From Betaproteobacteria bacterium (GTDB lineage: Bacteria; Pseudomonadota; Gammaproteobacteria; Burkholderiales; SG8-39): a stretch of 64,000 bases of DNA. The notes beneath the pieces were generated by a model. That model was not told the DNA's origin. It worked only from the letters and a program-made list of their open reading frames with translations, and did not search any database. This document shows, piece after piece, positions 10,893 through 18,638 of this stretch. Location of the stretch: contig JACPYS010000006.1 of NCBI GenBank assembly GCA_016195915.1, forward strand, positions 109,085 to 173,084. Reading direction: 5' to 3'. Within the stretch, counting starts at the first letter, position 1; each line of letters begins with the position of its first letter. A program made the translations under genes and the position numbers.

Positions 10893-12467
10893 CTATTTCA
10901 CCGTGGCAAACCGCGACTCCGGCGCGTCGTTGGCGCGGTGGATGGTGGTGACGTTCTTCTTCATCACCCACGGCCGCAACTGGTGGTGCAGCGGGACGTA
11001 GTAGGCCTGATCGCGCACCATGACGAGCGAGTCGCGGATCAGTTCGTCGCGCTTTTTCAGGTCCATCTCGGTCTTCATGGCGGTGATCATCGCGTCGAGC
11101 TTGGCGTCGCTGATGCGGCCCTGGTTGAAGCTGCCGTCCTCTCCTGTCGTCTTGGTCAGCACCAGCGACTGCAGCATGTAGAGCGAATCGAACGTCGCCA
11201 CGCCCCAGCCGAGCATGTACACGCTGGTGTCCATCTTCAGCAGTTTCGGGATGTAATTGGCGAAGGGGATCGCGTTCAGCGTCGGCTTGAGGCCGATCTT
11301 CGACCACATGCCGACCAGCGCCTGGCAGATCTTTTCGTCGTTCACGTAACGGTTGTTGGGGCAGTCCAGCGTGAATTCGAACCCGTTGGGATAGCCCGCC
11401 TGGGCCAGCAGCTTCTTCGCGCCATTCACGTCGTACTTCGTGACGACGTCCAATGCCTTGGTGTGGCCATGGATCCCGGGGGCGACCATGATGCCGGCCG
11501 GGACGGACAGGCCGCGCATGGTGACGCGCTTGATTGCCTCGCGGTCGATCGCCATGTTGAAGGCCTTGCGCACGCGCACGTCCTTGAACGGGTTCTTGCC
11601 CTTCACGTTCGAGTACTGCAGTTCGTCGTTGTGCTGGTCCATGCCGATGAAGATGGTGCGGTTTTCGACGCCGTCGAGCACCTTCAGTTTCGGGTCCTTG
11701 CGCAGGCGATCCACGTCCTGCGTCGGCACATCGGTGACCAGGTCCAATTCGCCCGAGAGCAGGGCCGCCACGCGCGTTGCGTCAGACTTGATCGGCGTGT
11801 AGGTCACGTCCGTGACGTTCCCAACCGGCTTGTCCCACGCACCCGGGTAGGCGGCGAAGACGATGCGCTTGTCCGGTTCCCAGCCCTTGAGAATGTAACC
11901 GGACGTGCCGTTGGCGTTGCGTGAGGCGTAGGTCTCCTCTTTCGCCGTGTAGTCCTGCACGTTCTCGGAGCGGTTCTTTTCTGCCCAGGACTTGCTCATG
12001 ATCAGGAACACCGTCGCGTTCCTGAGCAGCACCGGGTTCGGTCCGGAGAGGATGAAGTCAACTGTATGGTCGTCGATTTTCTTCACTTCGCTGACCCCCG
12101 AGACGTAGATCTGCATCGTCCCCTGCTTCTGCTTGATGCGGCCGTACGAGAACACCACGTCGTCGGCGGTGAACGGCGTGCCGTCGTGGAACTTGACGTT
12201 CTTGCGCAGATTGAAGCGCCACTGGGTCGGCGTGATCTGCTGCCAGCTGGTCGCGAGGGCCGGCTCGATCTGGAAGTTCTTGTCGTAGCGCACCAGCGGG
12301 TCGTACACGTGCCGCAGCATCGTGATGGTGGTCGCATGGTTCTGCGAATGCGGATCGAAGGTCAGGATGTCGTTCTGCGCCGCCCAGCGCAGGTTGACGG
12401 CGTGGGCGGAAGCAGCAACAAGCGCCGTTGCGGCAAGTGCGGCAAGGGCAAGGTGTCGAATACGCAT
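10893..12467 (-). CDS. ABC transporter substrate-binding protein, family 5 (peptide/nickel/opine type)
   Basis: This 524-residue exported binding protein has a signal peptide (MRIRHLALAALAATALVAAS, cleavage after SAHA). Family 5 landmarks include FDPHSQNHATT, WRFNLRKNVKFHDGTPFTAD near residue 90, and the VRKAFNMAIDREAI segment near 300. Such proteins deliver oligopeptides or other large solutes to a DppBCDF-like permease. No permease or ATPase gene is adjacent, so it is an orphan here or the rest lies elsewhere in the genome. Confidence 0.93.
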   Translation of the reverse strand: MRIRHLALAALAATALVAASAHAVNLRWAAQNDILTFDPHSQNHATTITMLRHVYDPLVRYDKNFQIEPALATSWQQITPTQWRFNLRKNVKFHDGTPFTADDVVFSYGRIKQKQGTMQIYVSGVSEVKKIDDHTVDFILSGPNPVLLRNATVFLIMSKSWAEKNRSENVQDYTAKEETYASRNANGTSGYILKGWEPDKRIVFAAYPGAWDKPVGNVTDVTYTPIKSDATRVAALLSGELDLVTDVPTQDVDRLRKDPKLKVLDGVENRTIFIGMDQHNDELQYSNVKGKNPFKDVRVRKAFNMAIDREAIKRVTMRGLSVPAGIMVAPGIHGHTKALDVVTKYDVNGAKKLLAQAGYPNGFEFTLDCPNNRYVNDEKICQALVGMWSKIGLKPTLNAIPFANYIPKLLKMDTSVYMLGWGVATFDSLYMLQSLVLTKTTGEDGSFNQGRISDAKLDAMITAMKTEMDLKKRDELIRDSLVMVRDQAYYVPLHHQLRPWVMKKNVTTIHRANDAPESRFATVK

Positions 12468-12513
12468 GGAAGTCCTCCCGGACGTTCTAAATTGTGCGGC
12501 GGAAAGTACAAAT

Positions 12514-13116
12514 CTACCGTGAAATGGGCATTTCCGCGAGTACCGCCGCGATGACGGGCGCGTCGCGCAGGCACAGGCGGATCAGCGCCGGCGCCCTGGC
12601 CGGCACGGCCTCCAGCCAGTCCCACACGGCGCGGCGGTAGGCGCCCGCGCAGACCTTCAGCGGGACGGCGAAGATCCCCGCGCTGACAGCCGGGAAGGAC
12701 ACCGAGCGCCAGCCCGCGTGTTCGGCGCATGCAAACCCCGAAGTCAGGGTGCGGATCAGCTTTTCCTCCTCGCCGCCTTCGCCCATGCGCGGTCCTATGA
12801 CGTGGATCACTCCCTTGAACGGCAGCCTTCCCGCGGTGGTAACGACTGCGGTGCCGGTCGGCAGCGGCCCGCGCGAGCGCACGATCTGCGCGGACTCGCG
12901 CTCGAGTTCCGGCCCGGCGGCGCGTGCGATGATGCCCGCCACGCCGCCGCCATGGGCAAGGTGGCCGTTTGCGGCATTGAATATCGCATCCACCGGCTCT
13001 TCCAGGAGATCGCCCCGCACGACTTGAAATTCATTGCCGGAAGGAAACGATGTGCGCGAGAGAATTCTGGCGTCTGTCAAGATCGGGCGCAACGAAGGGG
13101 CGGGCTGGAGTAACAT
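12514..13116 (-). CDS. Macrodomain protein (ADP-ribose/O-acetyl-ADP-ribose hydrolase-like)
   Basis: This 200-residue single-domain macro protein shows VVRGDLLEEPVDAIFNAAN near residue 35, then GGGVAGIIARAAG and a GIFAVPL loop near 150. Together these form the ADP-ribose binding cleft. Macrodomains of this type remove ADP-ribose from proteins or hydrolyse O-acetyl-ADP-ribose. The first roughly 30 residues precede the domain and have no clear ribosome site, so the true start may be internal. It is divergent from the cyclase-FHA gene with only 42 bases between them. Confidence 0.85.
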   Translation of the reverse strand: MLLQPAPSLRPILTDARILSRTSFPSGNEFQVVRGDLLEEPVDAIFNAANGHLAHGGGVAGIIARAAGPELERESAQIVRSRGPLPTGTAVVTTAGRLPFKGVIHVIGPRMGEGGEEEKLIRTLTSGFACAEHAGWRSVSFPAVSAGIFAVPLKVCAGAYRRAVWDWLEAVPARAPALIRLCLRDAPVIAAVLAEMPISR

Positions 13117-13158
13117 TTAACCGCCGAATTCGGCAATCTGGCAATCGCGAGTTGGAAC

Positions 13159-14037
13159 GTGACTGAGTGCGCCATCCTGTTCGCCGACGTGGCCGGTAGT
13201 ACCTCCCTGTATGAAATCCTGGGCGACGAGCGCGCATTCTCGCTGATCGAGAAATGCCTAGCGTCGATGTCGGCTTGCACCCGCGATGCCGGCGGGCGGG
13301 TGGTGAAAACGATCGGCGACGCCGTCATGGCCGTGTTCCCCACCGCGGACGAAGCCGCAGGGGCGGCGACGGAAATGCAACTTGCGGCCGGCGGTCTCGG
13401 GGCCGATACCAAAGCCAAGGTCGGCCTGCGCATCGGTTTTTGCTACGGGCCCGTGGTGGAACAGGGAACCGACGTTTTCGGCGACGCCGTCAATCTTGCC
13501 TCACGCCTGTGCGACCTCGCCTCCAAGGGCGAGACCATCACATCGCGCGACACGGCGGACCGGCTCTCGCCCATCTTCCTGCCGACGCTGCGCAAGCTGT
13601 ACTCCGTCCCGGTCAAGGGAAAGGAGCAGGAAGTCGAATTGATCGAAGTCCGCTGGGAGGGCAGTGTAGAGGAGGCCACTGCCATCGCGCGTGCCCTGTC
13701 GCTCGTGCCGGGCAGCTCGGTGCTGCACCTCAAGTACCGCGACGAGGAAACCCCGATGACGCGCGACCGCAGAAAGGTGACCTTCGGCCGAGACCACGAA
13801 GCGGACATCTCGATTCCCTCCCGCATGGCTTCGCGCGCGCACGCCATGATCGAGCGGCGGCGCGACAAGTTCGTCCTGATCGACCACAGCGCCAACGGCA
13901 CCTACGTCACTATCGAGGGCCAACCGGAGATGACCCTGCGGCGGGAGGAATTCCCTCTGCGGGGGCACGGCTGGGTCGCGTTCGGCGCGCCGCGCGATCA
14001 AAGCACCGAAGTCGTCGAGTTCCGCTGCGAGGACTGA
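13159..14037 (+). CDS. Class III nucleotide cyclase domain fused to an FHA domain
   Basis: This 292-residue cytosolic protein starts with a cyclase homology domain: ILFADVAGSTSLYE (first metal Asp), then KTIGDAVMAVFP (second metal Asp) and FGDAVNLASRL. At about residues 190-290 it has a forkhead-associated domain (TFGRDHEADISIPS, SRAHAMI, NGTYV) that reads phospho-threonine. The GTG start directly precedes the cyclase domain. The architecture suggests cAMP or cGMP synthesis tied to Ser/Thr phosphorylation state. No kinase gene is nearby. Confidence 0.9.
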   Translation: MTECAILFADVAGSTSLYEILGDERAFSLIEKCLASMSACTRDAGGRVVKTIGDAVMAVFPTADEAAGAATEMQLAAGGLGADTKAKVGLRIGFCYGPVVEQGTDVFGDAVNLASRLCDLASKGETITSRDTADRLSPIFLPTLRKLYSVPVKGKEQEVELIEVRWEGSVEEATAIARALSLVPGSSVLHLKYRDEETPMTRDRRKVTFGRDHEADISIPSRMASRAHAMIERRRDKFVLIDHSANGTYVTIEGQPEMTLRREEFPLRGHGWVAFGAPRDQSTEVVEFRCED

Positions 14038-14078
14038 CGCCGGTGCGGCGCGTCAGCGCGGCCGGAACGACGCGCGGG

Positions 14079-14897
14079 TTACTCCACTTTCGCTTTCGCG
14101 CGCAGGTCGCGCACGTGCAATTCGAATTTCTGCTGGCGCAGGCGGTCTTCGATCTGTGGCTTCACTTCCGTGATCGAGGGATGCTTGATCGCACGCACGT
14201 CCTCGAGCTGGATCACGTGCCAGCCGAACTGCGTCCGCACGGGCAAGTCGGTGTACTTGCCTTTTTCCAGCTTCACCATCACGTCGGAAAACGGCTTCAC
14301 CAGCGTGGCCGGGCTCTGCCAGTCGAGATCGCCGCCACGCGATTTGGTGCCCTCGTCCTTCGACAGCTTCTGCGCCAGCTCGTCGAACTTCGCGCCTTTC
14401 TTCAGATCGGCAATCGCGGCCTTCGCCTTGTCCTCCTGTTCGACCAGGATGTGGCGTGCCTTGTACTCCTTGTCGCCCATCGTGGACTTGACGCGTTCGT
14501 ACTCCTTCTGCACCTCGGCGTCAGGGACCGGGTTCTTGCGGAAGAAATCGCGCACATAGGCTTGCAGCAGCACTTCCTGGCGCACCAGGTCCATCTGCAC
14601 CAGGTATTCCGCATTCCTGGTCAGGCCGGCCCGGTTGGCGTCCTGGGTGATCACCTCGCGGTTGATCAGTTCTTCGCGCACCGCGCCGCGCAGCTGCGGG
14701 CTGTCGGGCGCGCCCTGCTGGGTGCGGGCGCGAGTGAGCGCCTCGGCGCGCGACGCCGGTATCGCGACGCCGTTCACGCTTGCGATCGGCGCGGCCGCCG
14801 CACCCGGCTTGGCGCCTTTCGCTGCGTCCTGCGCGTGGGCAGGCATGATTGCAGCCGCGAGCAGCGTGGCGCAGGCGAGAGTTCGAAGTTTCATCAT
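14079..14897 (-). CDS. Periplasmic parvulin-type peptidyl-prolyl cis-trans isomerase
   Basis: This 272-residue exported foldase (PrsA/SurA-like) has a signal peptide ([20 protein letters not shown], cleaved near AHA-Q) and a low-complexity Ala/Gly linker. An N-terminal SurA-like chaperone region is followed by a parvulin domain (about residues 150-250) with ARHILVEQ, SKDEGTKSRGGDLDW and TQFGWHVIQLED. Its start overlaps the bolA stop (ATGA) and it is transcribed after yciB and bolA. It probably helps outer-membrane protein folding. Confidence 0.93.
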   Translation of the reverse strand: MMKLRTLACATLLAAAIMPAHAQDAAKGAKPGAAAAPIASVNGVAIPASRAEALTRARTQQGAPDSPQLRGAVREELINREVITQDANRAGLTRNAEYLVQMDLVRQEVLLQAYVRDFFRKNPVPDAEVQKEYERVKSTMGDKEYKARHILVEQEDKAKAAIADLKKGAKFDELAQKLSKDEGTKSRGGDLDWQSPATLVKPFSDVMVKLEKGKYTDLPVRTQFGWHVIQLEDVRAIKHPSITEVKPQIEDRLRQQKFELHVRDLRAKAKVE

Positions 14898-15193
14898 CTT
14901 CCTTTCTTGGGGTGGAGCGCTTCGTCCGGGGTTTCAGCCTGGAGCGCGAGCGCATGGATCGGGTGCTGCATCAATTCGCCGAGCGCCGCGTACACCAGGC
15001 GGTGGCGCGCGACGGCGGATTTTCCTTCGAACACCGGCGAAACAATGCGAAGCCGCCAGTGCGTATGGCCTTCGGGGCGCGCTCCGGCGTGGCCGGCGTG
15101 CGCGGCACTCTCATCGAGCAGTTCCATGGACGCTGGTTTCAGCGCTGCCAAGCGGGTGCGGATCTGTGCCTCTACCCCAGTCGAGACCGTCAC
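14894..15193 (-). CDS. bolA: BolA-family protein
   Basis: This 99-residue BolA-like protein binds [2Fe-2S] clusters with monothiol glutaredoxins and can act as a regulator. The conserved region is [20 protein letters not shown] followed by [12 protein letters not shown] and HPIHALAL. The start was set at a GTG that overlaps the yciB stop (GTGA); the longer frame upstream only shadows yciB. It is co-transcribed with yciB and the parvulin gene, a common Betaproteobacterial arrangement. Confidence 0.9.
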   Translation of the reverse strand: MTVSTGVEAQIRTRLAALKPASMELLDESAAHAGHAGARPEGHTHWRLRIVSPVFEGKSAVARHRLVYAALGELMQHPIHALALQAETPDEALHPKKGR

Positions 15194-15729
15194 TGCTTGC
15201 TGCCTTCTTCCACATACCGGGCGAGGAACAGGGCTTGCGCGACGACGAAGGCGAACATTAGGCCCATGCCGCCGAACAGTTTGAAATTCACCCATAGATC
15301 GGTGGAAAAGTTGAACGCAACGTACAGGTTCGCGCCGCCCATGAAAATGAAGAATCCCACCCAGCTCCAGTGCAGCCGCGTCCACACCGCGTCGGGCAGT
15401 ACCACCTGCTTGCCGAGCATGCTGCGGATCAGGTTCCTGCGGAATCCGAGCGCCATCACCGTAAGCGAGCCGGCGAACAGCCAGTACAGAACGGTCGGCT
15501 TCCACTTGATGAAGGTCTCGTTCTGCAGCACCAGGGTCGCCCCGCCGAACAGCACGATCACTGCAAGGCTCACCCACAGCATCGGGTCGATGCGTTTGCC
15601 GCGCAAGGCAAGCCAGCCGATCTGCGCGCAGGTCGCAGCGATCGCGACCCCGGTCGCCACGTAGATGTCGGTCAGCTTGAACGCGACGAAAAACAGGATG
15701 ACCGGGAACAGGTCGAACAGGAATTTCAT
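15190..15729 (-). CDS. yciB: Inner membrane septation protein YciB
   Basis: This 179-residue integral membrane protein has about five hydrophobic segments and the conserved N-terminal [17 protein letters not shown]. The later RDPMLW-like [10 protein letters not shown] and [14 protein letters not shown] segments are diagnostic of YciB/IspZ, a protein involved in cell-envelope maintenance and septation. It is the first gene of a yciB-bolA-parvulin run. The divergent AhpD-like gene starts 63 bases away. Confidence 0.96.
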   Translation of the reverse strand: MKFLFDLFPVILFFVAFKLTDIYVATGVAIAATCAQIGWLALRGKRIDPMLWVSLAVIVLFGGATLVLQNETFIKWKPTVLYWLFAGSLTVMALGFRRNLIRSMLGKQVVLPDAVWTRLHWSWVGFFIFMGGANLYVAFNFSTDLWVNFKLFGGMGLMFAFVVAQALFLARYVEEGSKQ

Positions 15730-15792
15730 GGGGCGCGATTATCTCATGCCCGCGGGGTAACATTGACTTCCACCCCGTGAGGAGATGGAACC

Positions 15793-16191
15793 ATGGCCTT
15801 AATGAAAGCGATCGAGTACGCGCAGGCTACGCCCGAAGTCCGCGCCGTTTACGACGAAATCATGCGTACCCGCAATACCGACTGGATCAACAACTTCTGG
15901 AAGGTGCTGGCGAACGACCCGGCACTGCTCAGGCGCATCTGGGAAAATGTCAGACAGGTGATGGCGCCGGGCGCGCTCGATCCGCTGGTGAAGGAAATGG
16001 TCTACGTCGCCGTCAGCGCGACCAACGGGTGTGAATACTGCACCTTTTCGCATACCGCCGGGGCGAGAAGCAAGGGCATGAGCGACGCGATGTTCACCGA
16101 GCTGATGGCGGTGGTCGGCCTCGCGAACGAGACCAACCGGCTGGCCAATGGTCTGCGCATCGAGGTGGACCCGCAGTTCCTGCCCCGGTGA
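15793..16191 (+). CDS. Carboxymuconolactone decarboxylase/AhpD-like protein
   Basis: This 132-residue all-helical AhpD-fold protein has the redox motif NGCEYCTFSHTAGARSKGM near residue 75, with a CxxC pair and downstream His as in alkylhydroperoxidase-type members. The start is supported by gaggagatgg upstream. It likely acts as a small peroxidase or thiol-disulphide protein; true carboxymuconolactone decarboxylases usually lack this CxxC. It is divergent from yciB. Confidence 0.88.
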   Translation: MALMKAIEYAQATPEVRAVYDEIMRTRNTDWINNFWKVLANDPALLRRIWENVRQVMAPGALDPLVKEMVYVAVSATNGCEYCTFSHTAGARSKGMSDAMFTELMAVVGLANETNRLANGLRIEVDPQFLPR

Positions 16192-16227
16192 GGTGAATTG
16201 CCGTGCCGACAGGGGTATGATTTGCCC

Positions 16228-16926
16228 ATGCGCAGCTTGATCGTTGCCGTGGCGTGCGGTGCGCTGGTCGCGCTGCCCGCGTTCGCACAGTCCCCGCCGG
16301 ACGAGCCCAACGTGCTCGAGAGCATCGGCGGCGCCGTGCGCGGTCTGCTCAACAGCATCTTCGGCACCGAGCCCGCCAGACAGGGGCAGGCGGCGCCCCC
16401 GGAAGCTGCGAAACCGCCGGCCGCGGTAGAGCAGCCAGCGCCTGCCGCGCCGCAGGCGCAAAGTCCGCAGCAGGCACCGGGCCCACGCCAGGGGGCAGCT
16501 TCGATACCGCCCGCCGCGTTCAAGGGTACGCCGCTGGCGCGCACCTCGGACGCCGGTCTGGGCGCGGCGATCGCGAACAGCGACTTCGAGAGCGCGCAAA
16601 AGATGATCGAAAGGGGCGCCGACATCGAGGCAAAGGATTCCGGTGCGGGGGCATCCCCGCTGCACTTCGCGGTGATGAAGGGCAACCGGCCGATCATCGA
16701 GTTGCTGGTGGCCCGCGGTGCCGACGTGAACAGCCGCACCAGGAACGGCACCACGCCACTGCATACCGCGGTGCTCTATGCGCGACTCGAGGTTGCGGAA
16801 TTTCTCATCGGCAAGGGTGCCAACGTGAACGCCGAGAGCGTCTCCGGCGCCACGCCTCTTGCGCTCGCCATCGCGGCGAAGAACGAGCCGATCGCTGCGC
16901 GCCTCAAGGCGCTCGGCGGGCGCTAG
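16228..16926 (+). CDS. Exported ankyrin-repeat protein
   Basis: This 232-residue protein has a signal peptide (MRSLIVAVACGALVALPAFA, cut before Q), a Pro/Ala/Gln-rich linker (about 50-100) and three to four ankyrin repeats near residues 105-230 (for example GASPLHFAVMKGNRPIIELL and GTTPLHTAVLYARLEVAEFL). The start was set at the ATG that begins the signal peptide. It ends 4 bases inside the convergent hepT gene. Partners are unknown; periplasmic ankyrin proteins often protect against catalase or toxin substrates, but that is inference. Confidence 0.88.
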   Translation: MRSLIVAVACGALVALPAFAQSPPDEPNVLESIGGAVRGLLNSIFGTEPARQGQAAPPEAAKPPAAVEQPAPAAPQAQSPQQAPGPRQGAASIPPAAFKGTPLARTSDAGLGAAIANSDFESAQKMIERGADIEAKDSGAGASPLHFAVMKGNRPIIELLVARGADVNSRTRNGTTPLHTAVLYARLEVAEFLIGKGANVNAESVSGATPLALAIAAKNEPIAARLKALGGR

Positions 16927-17333
16927 ACCGGGCCCGTCTTTGTACCGGCCGGGCGCGTAGCCGCCATCCTGCGCTCCTGCGTCATCGCTTTTCCCAGCGC
17001 CGCCAGGCGCCCGGTCGCGGTTTTCCAGACCATCATCGCGTCAACGTGGTGATATTCGTGGGTGTACATGTTCCGCAGGTCCTCGACCTGCCGCCACGGA
17101 ATGGCGCTGTGGCGGTCCTGCAGTTCCAGCGGCAGCCTTCGAGCGGCCGCTGAAATGGCCGTCAACGCATATTGCACCGCGTAACGTTTTTCTGCACTGC
17201 GCCGGAACTGTTCCACGGAAACGCCGCGCAGAAATCCCCGGACGTGAGCGATGTTCTTCAGAATGTCATCGATCCACTCCAACGCGCGACCCGGGTCGCG
17301 CTTCGGCTCGCGCTCAGAAGGCGTAGACCGCAT
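16923..17333 (-). CDS. hepT: HepT-like RNase toxin
   Basis: This 136-residue HepT/DUF86-type protein has the RX4HXY RNase motif, seen as RNMYTHEY near residue 95. HepT is the toxin of the HepT/MntA system, in which MntA adds AMP units to the motif Tyr to silence it. The start was set at an ATG 20 bases inside the end of the upstream mntA gene, which couples their translation. The antitoxin-then-toxin order is typical. Confidence 0.88.
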   Translation of the reverse strand: MRSTPSEREPKRDPGRALEWIDDILKNIAHVRGFLRGVSVEQFRRSAEKRYAVQYALTAISAAARRLPLELQDRHSAIPWRQVEDLRNMYTHEYHHVDAMMVWKTATGRLAALGKAMTQERRMAATRPAGTKTGPV

Positions 17334-17763
17334 CGCGTAACGCGCGCTCGCGGACCCGCTCGCGCATGGAACCGAGGTTCGCAACGTCGACGCGTTGTTC
17401 CGTGCGGCGGCCCACGTGGTCTGCGATCCGGTCGCAGAGTTTCATGAAATCGAGCAGGTCCGGAACCCTTGCGCGGTCGAACTCGACGGCCACGTCGATA
17501 TCGCTCGTGTCGCCCGCGTCCGCACGCGCGGTGGAGCCGAACACCGCGGCATGTGTAACGCCGGCTTCCAGCAGTTCCTCGCGAAGCTCGCGCAGCGCGG
17601 AAATCGCGCCCGCAAGAACGTCCGGCCTCGCCAGGCCGCGCTCGATCAGCTCGTCGATCGCCGCCGCCCGGCTGGGCAATCGCTTGTGGCTTTGATAGCG
17701 CTCGACCCGGGCGAGAACGGCCGGGTCGAAGCGGAGCAGGATCGGACGGCGTGGTGACGGCAT
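17314..17763 (-). CDS. mntA: MntA-like nucleotidyltransferase antitoxin with N-terminal ribbon-helix-helix domain
   Basis: This 149-residue antitoxin has the minimal nucleotidyltransferase motif GSX10DXD, seen as GSTARADAGDTSDID near residue 75, followed by the third Asp in the QRVDVANL segment. The first 45 residues (ILLRFDPAVLARVERYQ, SRAAAIDELIERGL) look like a ribbon-helix-helix DNA-binding domain, which ordinary MntA lacks. This suggests one protein that both adenylylates HepT and represses its own promoter. A palindrome lies just upstream. Confidence 0.85.
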   Translation of the reverse strand: MPSPRRPILLRFDPAVLARVERYQSHKRLPSRAAAIDELIERGLARPDVLAGAISALRELREELLEAGVTHAAVFGSTARADAGDTSDIDVAVEFDRARVPDLLDFMKLCDRIADHVGRRTEQRVDVANLGSMRERVRERALRDAVYAF

Positions 17764-17782
17764 GGATTGGCGGACGACAATA

Positions 17783-17813
17783 GTGATATCACTTTCTGAG
17801 AACAGTATATCAC
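17783..17813 (-). promoter_or_regulatory. Promoter and palindromic operator of mntA-hepT
   Basis: A perfect 10-base palindrome gtgatatcac (17783-17792) and a partial copy agtatatcac (17804-17813) lie 20 bases before the mntA start. On the minus strand the second copy contains an extended -10 (TGA then TATACT, 17812-17804). This spacing fits a ribbon-helix-helix repressor bound over the transcript start. The rest of 17764-18041 shows no gene. Confidence 0.55.
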
Positions 17814-18041
17814 AGCGTCGGATTGCGTCGCGATCTACCTGCCGCCAACACTTCTCCGCGCCTCAGCGCGATCGGCCATCGCAACGCCGCGAGCGCTCGA
17901 ATACCGGGCGGCATATGACGCGCACTATAGATCGCATTGATGCGTATCCAGGCCGTTTATGAGCGCCACGGTGCGCATGGTTGACATGCTGGTCTTTAAC
18001 GGCAAGTGCAAGGCGTAGTCGCCCGTAGCGGGGCTCCGCGC

Positions 18042-18638
18042 TCAGGTTTCTTTGGAGCGGTCCCAGAGGTTCGGCAGCACGCTGTTGTGGTAGCCGGAGA
18101 TGAACTGCTTCGGCTCGCCCGTCGCCGCGTCGAAGGTATGGCGCTTCACCGCGCCGATGTTCGCGCCGTAGACGTGGATGCTGACCGCGGCCCCGTCCTG
18201 TCGCGCGTTCGACACCACGTGCACGTCGCCGATCCGCGGCGACACGCGATCGACGTCGCCGCGCCGCACCGCGTGCGTCGCAGCCGGCGCGAGCGGCTTG
18301 CCCGCCTCGGGCACCCCGTACTCCTCGCACAATTCCTCGCCGCGCAACACGCCGACCAGGCCCCAGACGGTGTGGTCGTGGATCGGCGTGCGGTGCCCCG
18401 GCAGCCAGACGAAGCTCACCACCGAGAAACGCTCGAGCGGGTCGCAGTAAAGCAGGTATTGCCGGTAGCCCTCGGGGGAGGGCTGCGCGAACGCATCGGG
18501 CAGCCAGTCGTCGTGGCTCACAAGCTCGCGCAGCAGTCCTTCGCCGTGGTCGAGCATCCTCGGTTCGTCCGCGCCGTGCGCAGCGACCAGGCCGGTCATG
18601 TCGCGTACAAAGCGGCGGAGGCGGGCCGGGTCTTTCAC
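18042..18638 (-). CDS. Cysteine dioxygenase-type cupin (thiol dioxygenase-like)
   Basis: This 198-residue single-cupin protein of the cysteine dioxygenase/3-mercaptopropionate dioxygenase family has iron ligands visible as TPIHDHTVWG (HxH) near residue 88 and a later His in DVHVVSN near 140. It would oxidise a small thiol carboxylate to its sulfinate. It overlaps the CoA ligase start by 4 bases (ATGA), so it shares that ligase's transcript, an unusual partner for an aromatic acid ligase. Confidence 0.87.
   Translation of the reverse strand: MKDPARLRRFVRDMTGLVAAHGADEPRMLDHGEGLLRELVSHDDWLPDAFAQPSPEGYRQYLLYCDPLERFSVVSFVWLPGHRTPIHDHTVWGLVGVLRGEELCEEYGVPEAGKPLAPAATHAVRRGDVDRVSPRIGDVHVVSNARQDGAAVSIHVYGANIGAVKRHTFDAATGEPKQFISGYHNSVLPNLWDRSKET

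Noticed and set aside
10462..11001. Plus-strand open frame across the coiled-coil gene and the DGR-like region
   Set aside because: It overlaps two minus-strand genes antisense and has no motif; the AAC-rich segment lies in a different frame.
17762..17962. 66-codon plus-strand open frame between mntA and the cupin gene
   Set aside because: Composition is not protein-like, it covers the mntA operator, and there is no ribosome site or homology I recognise.
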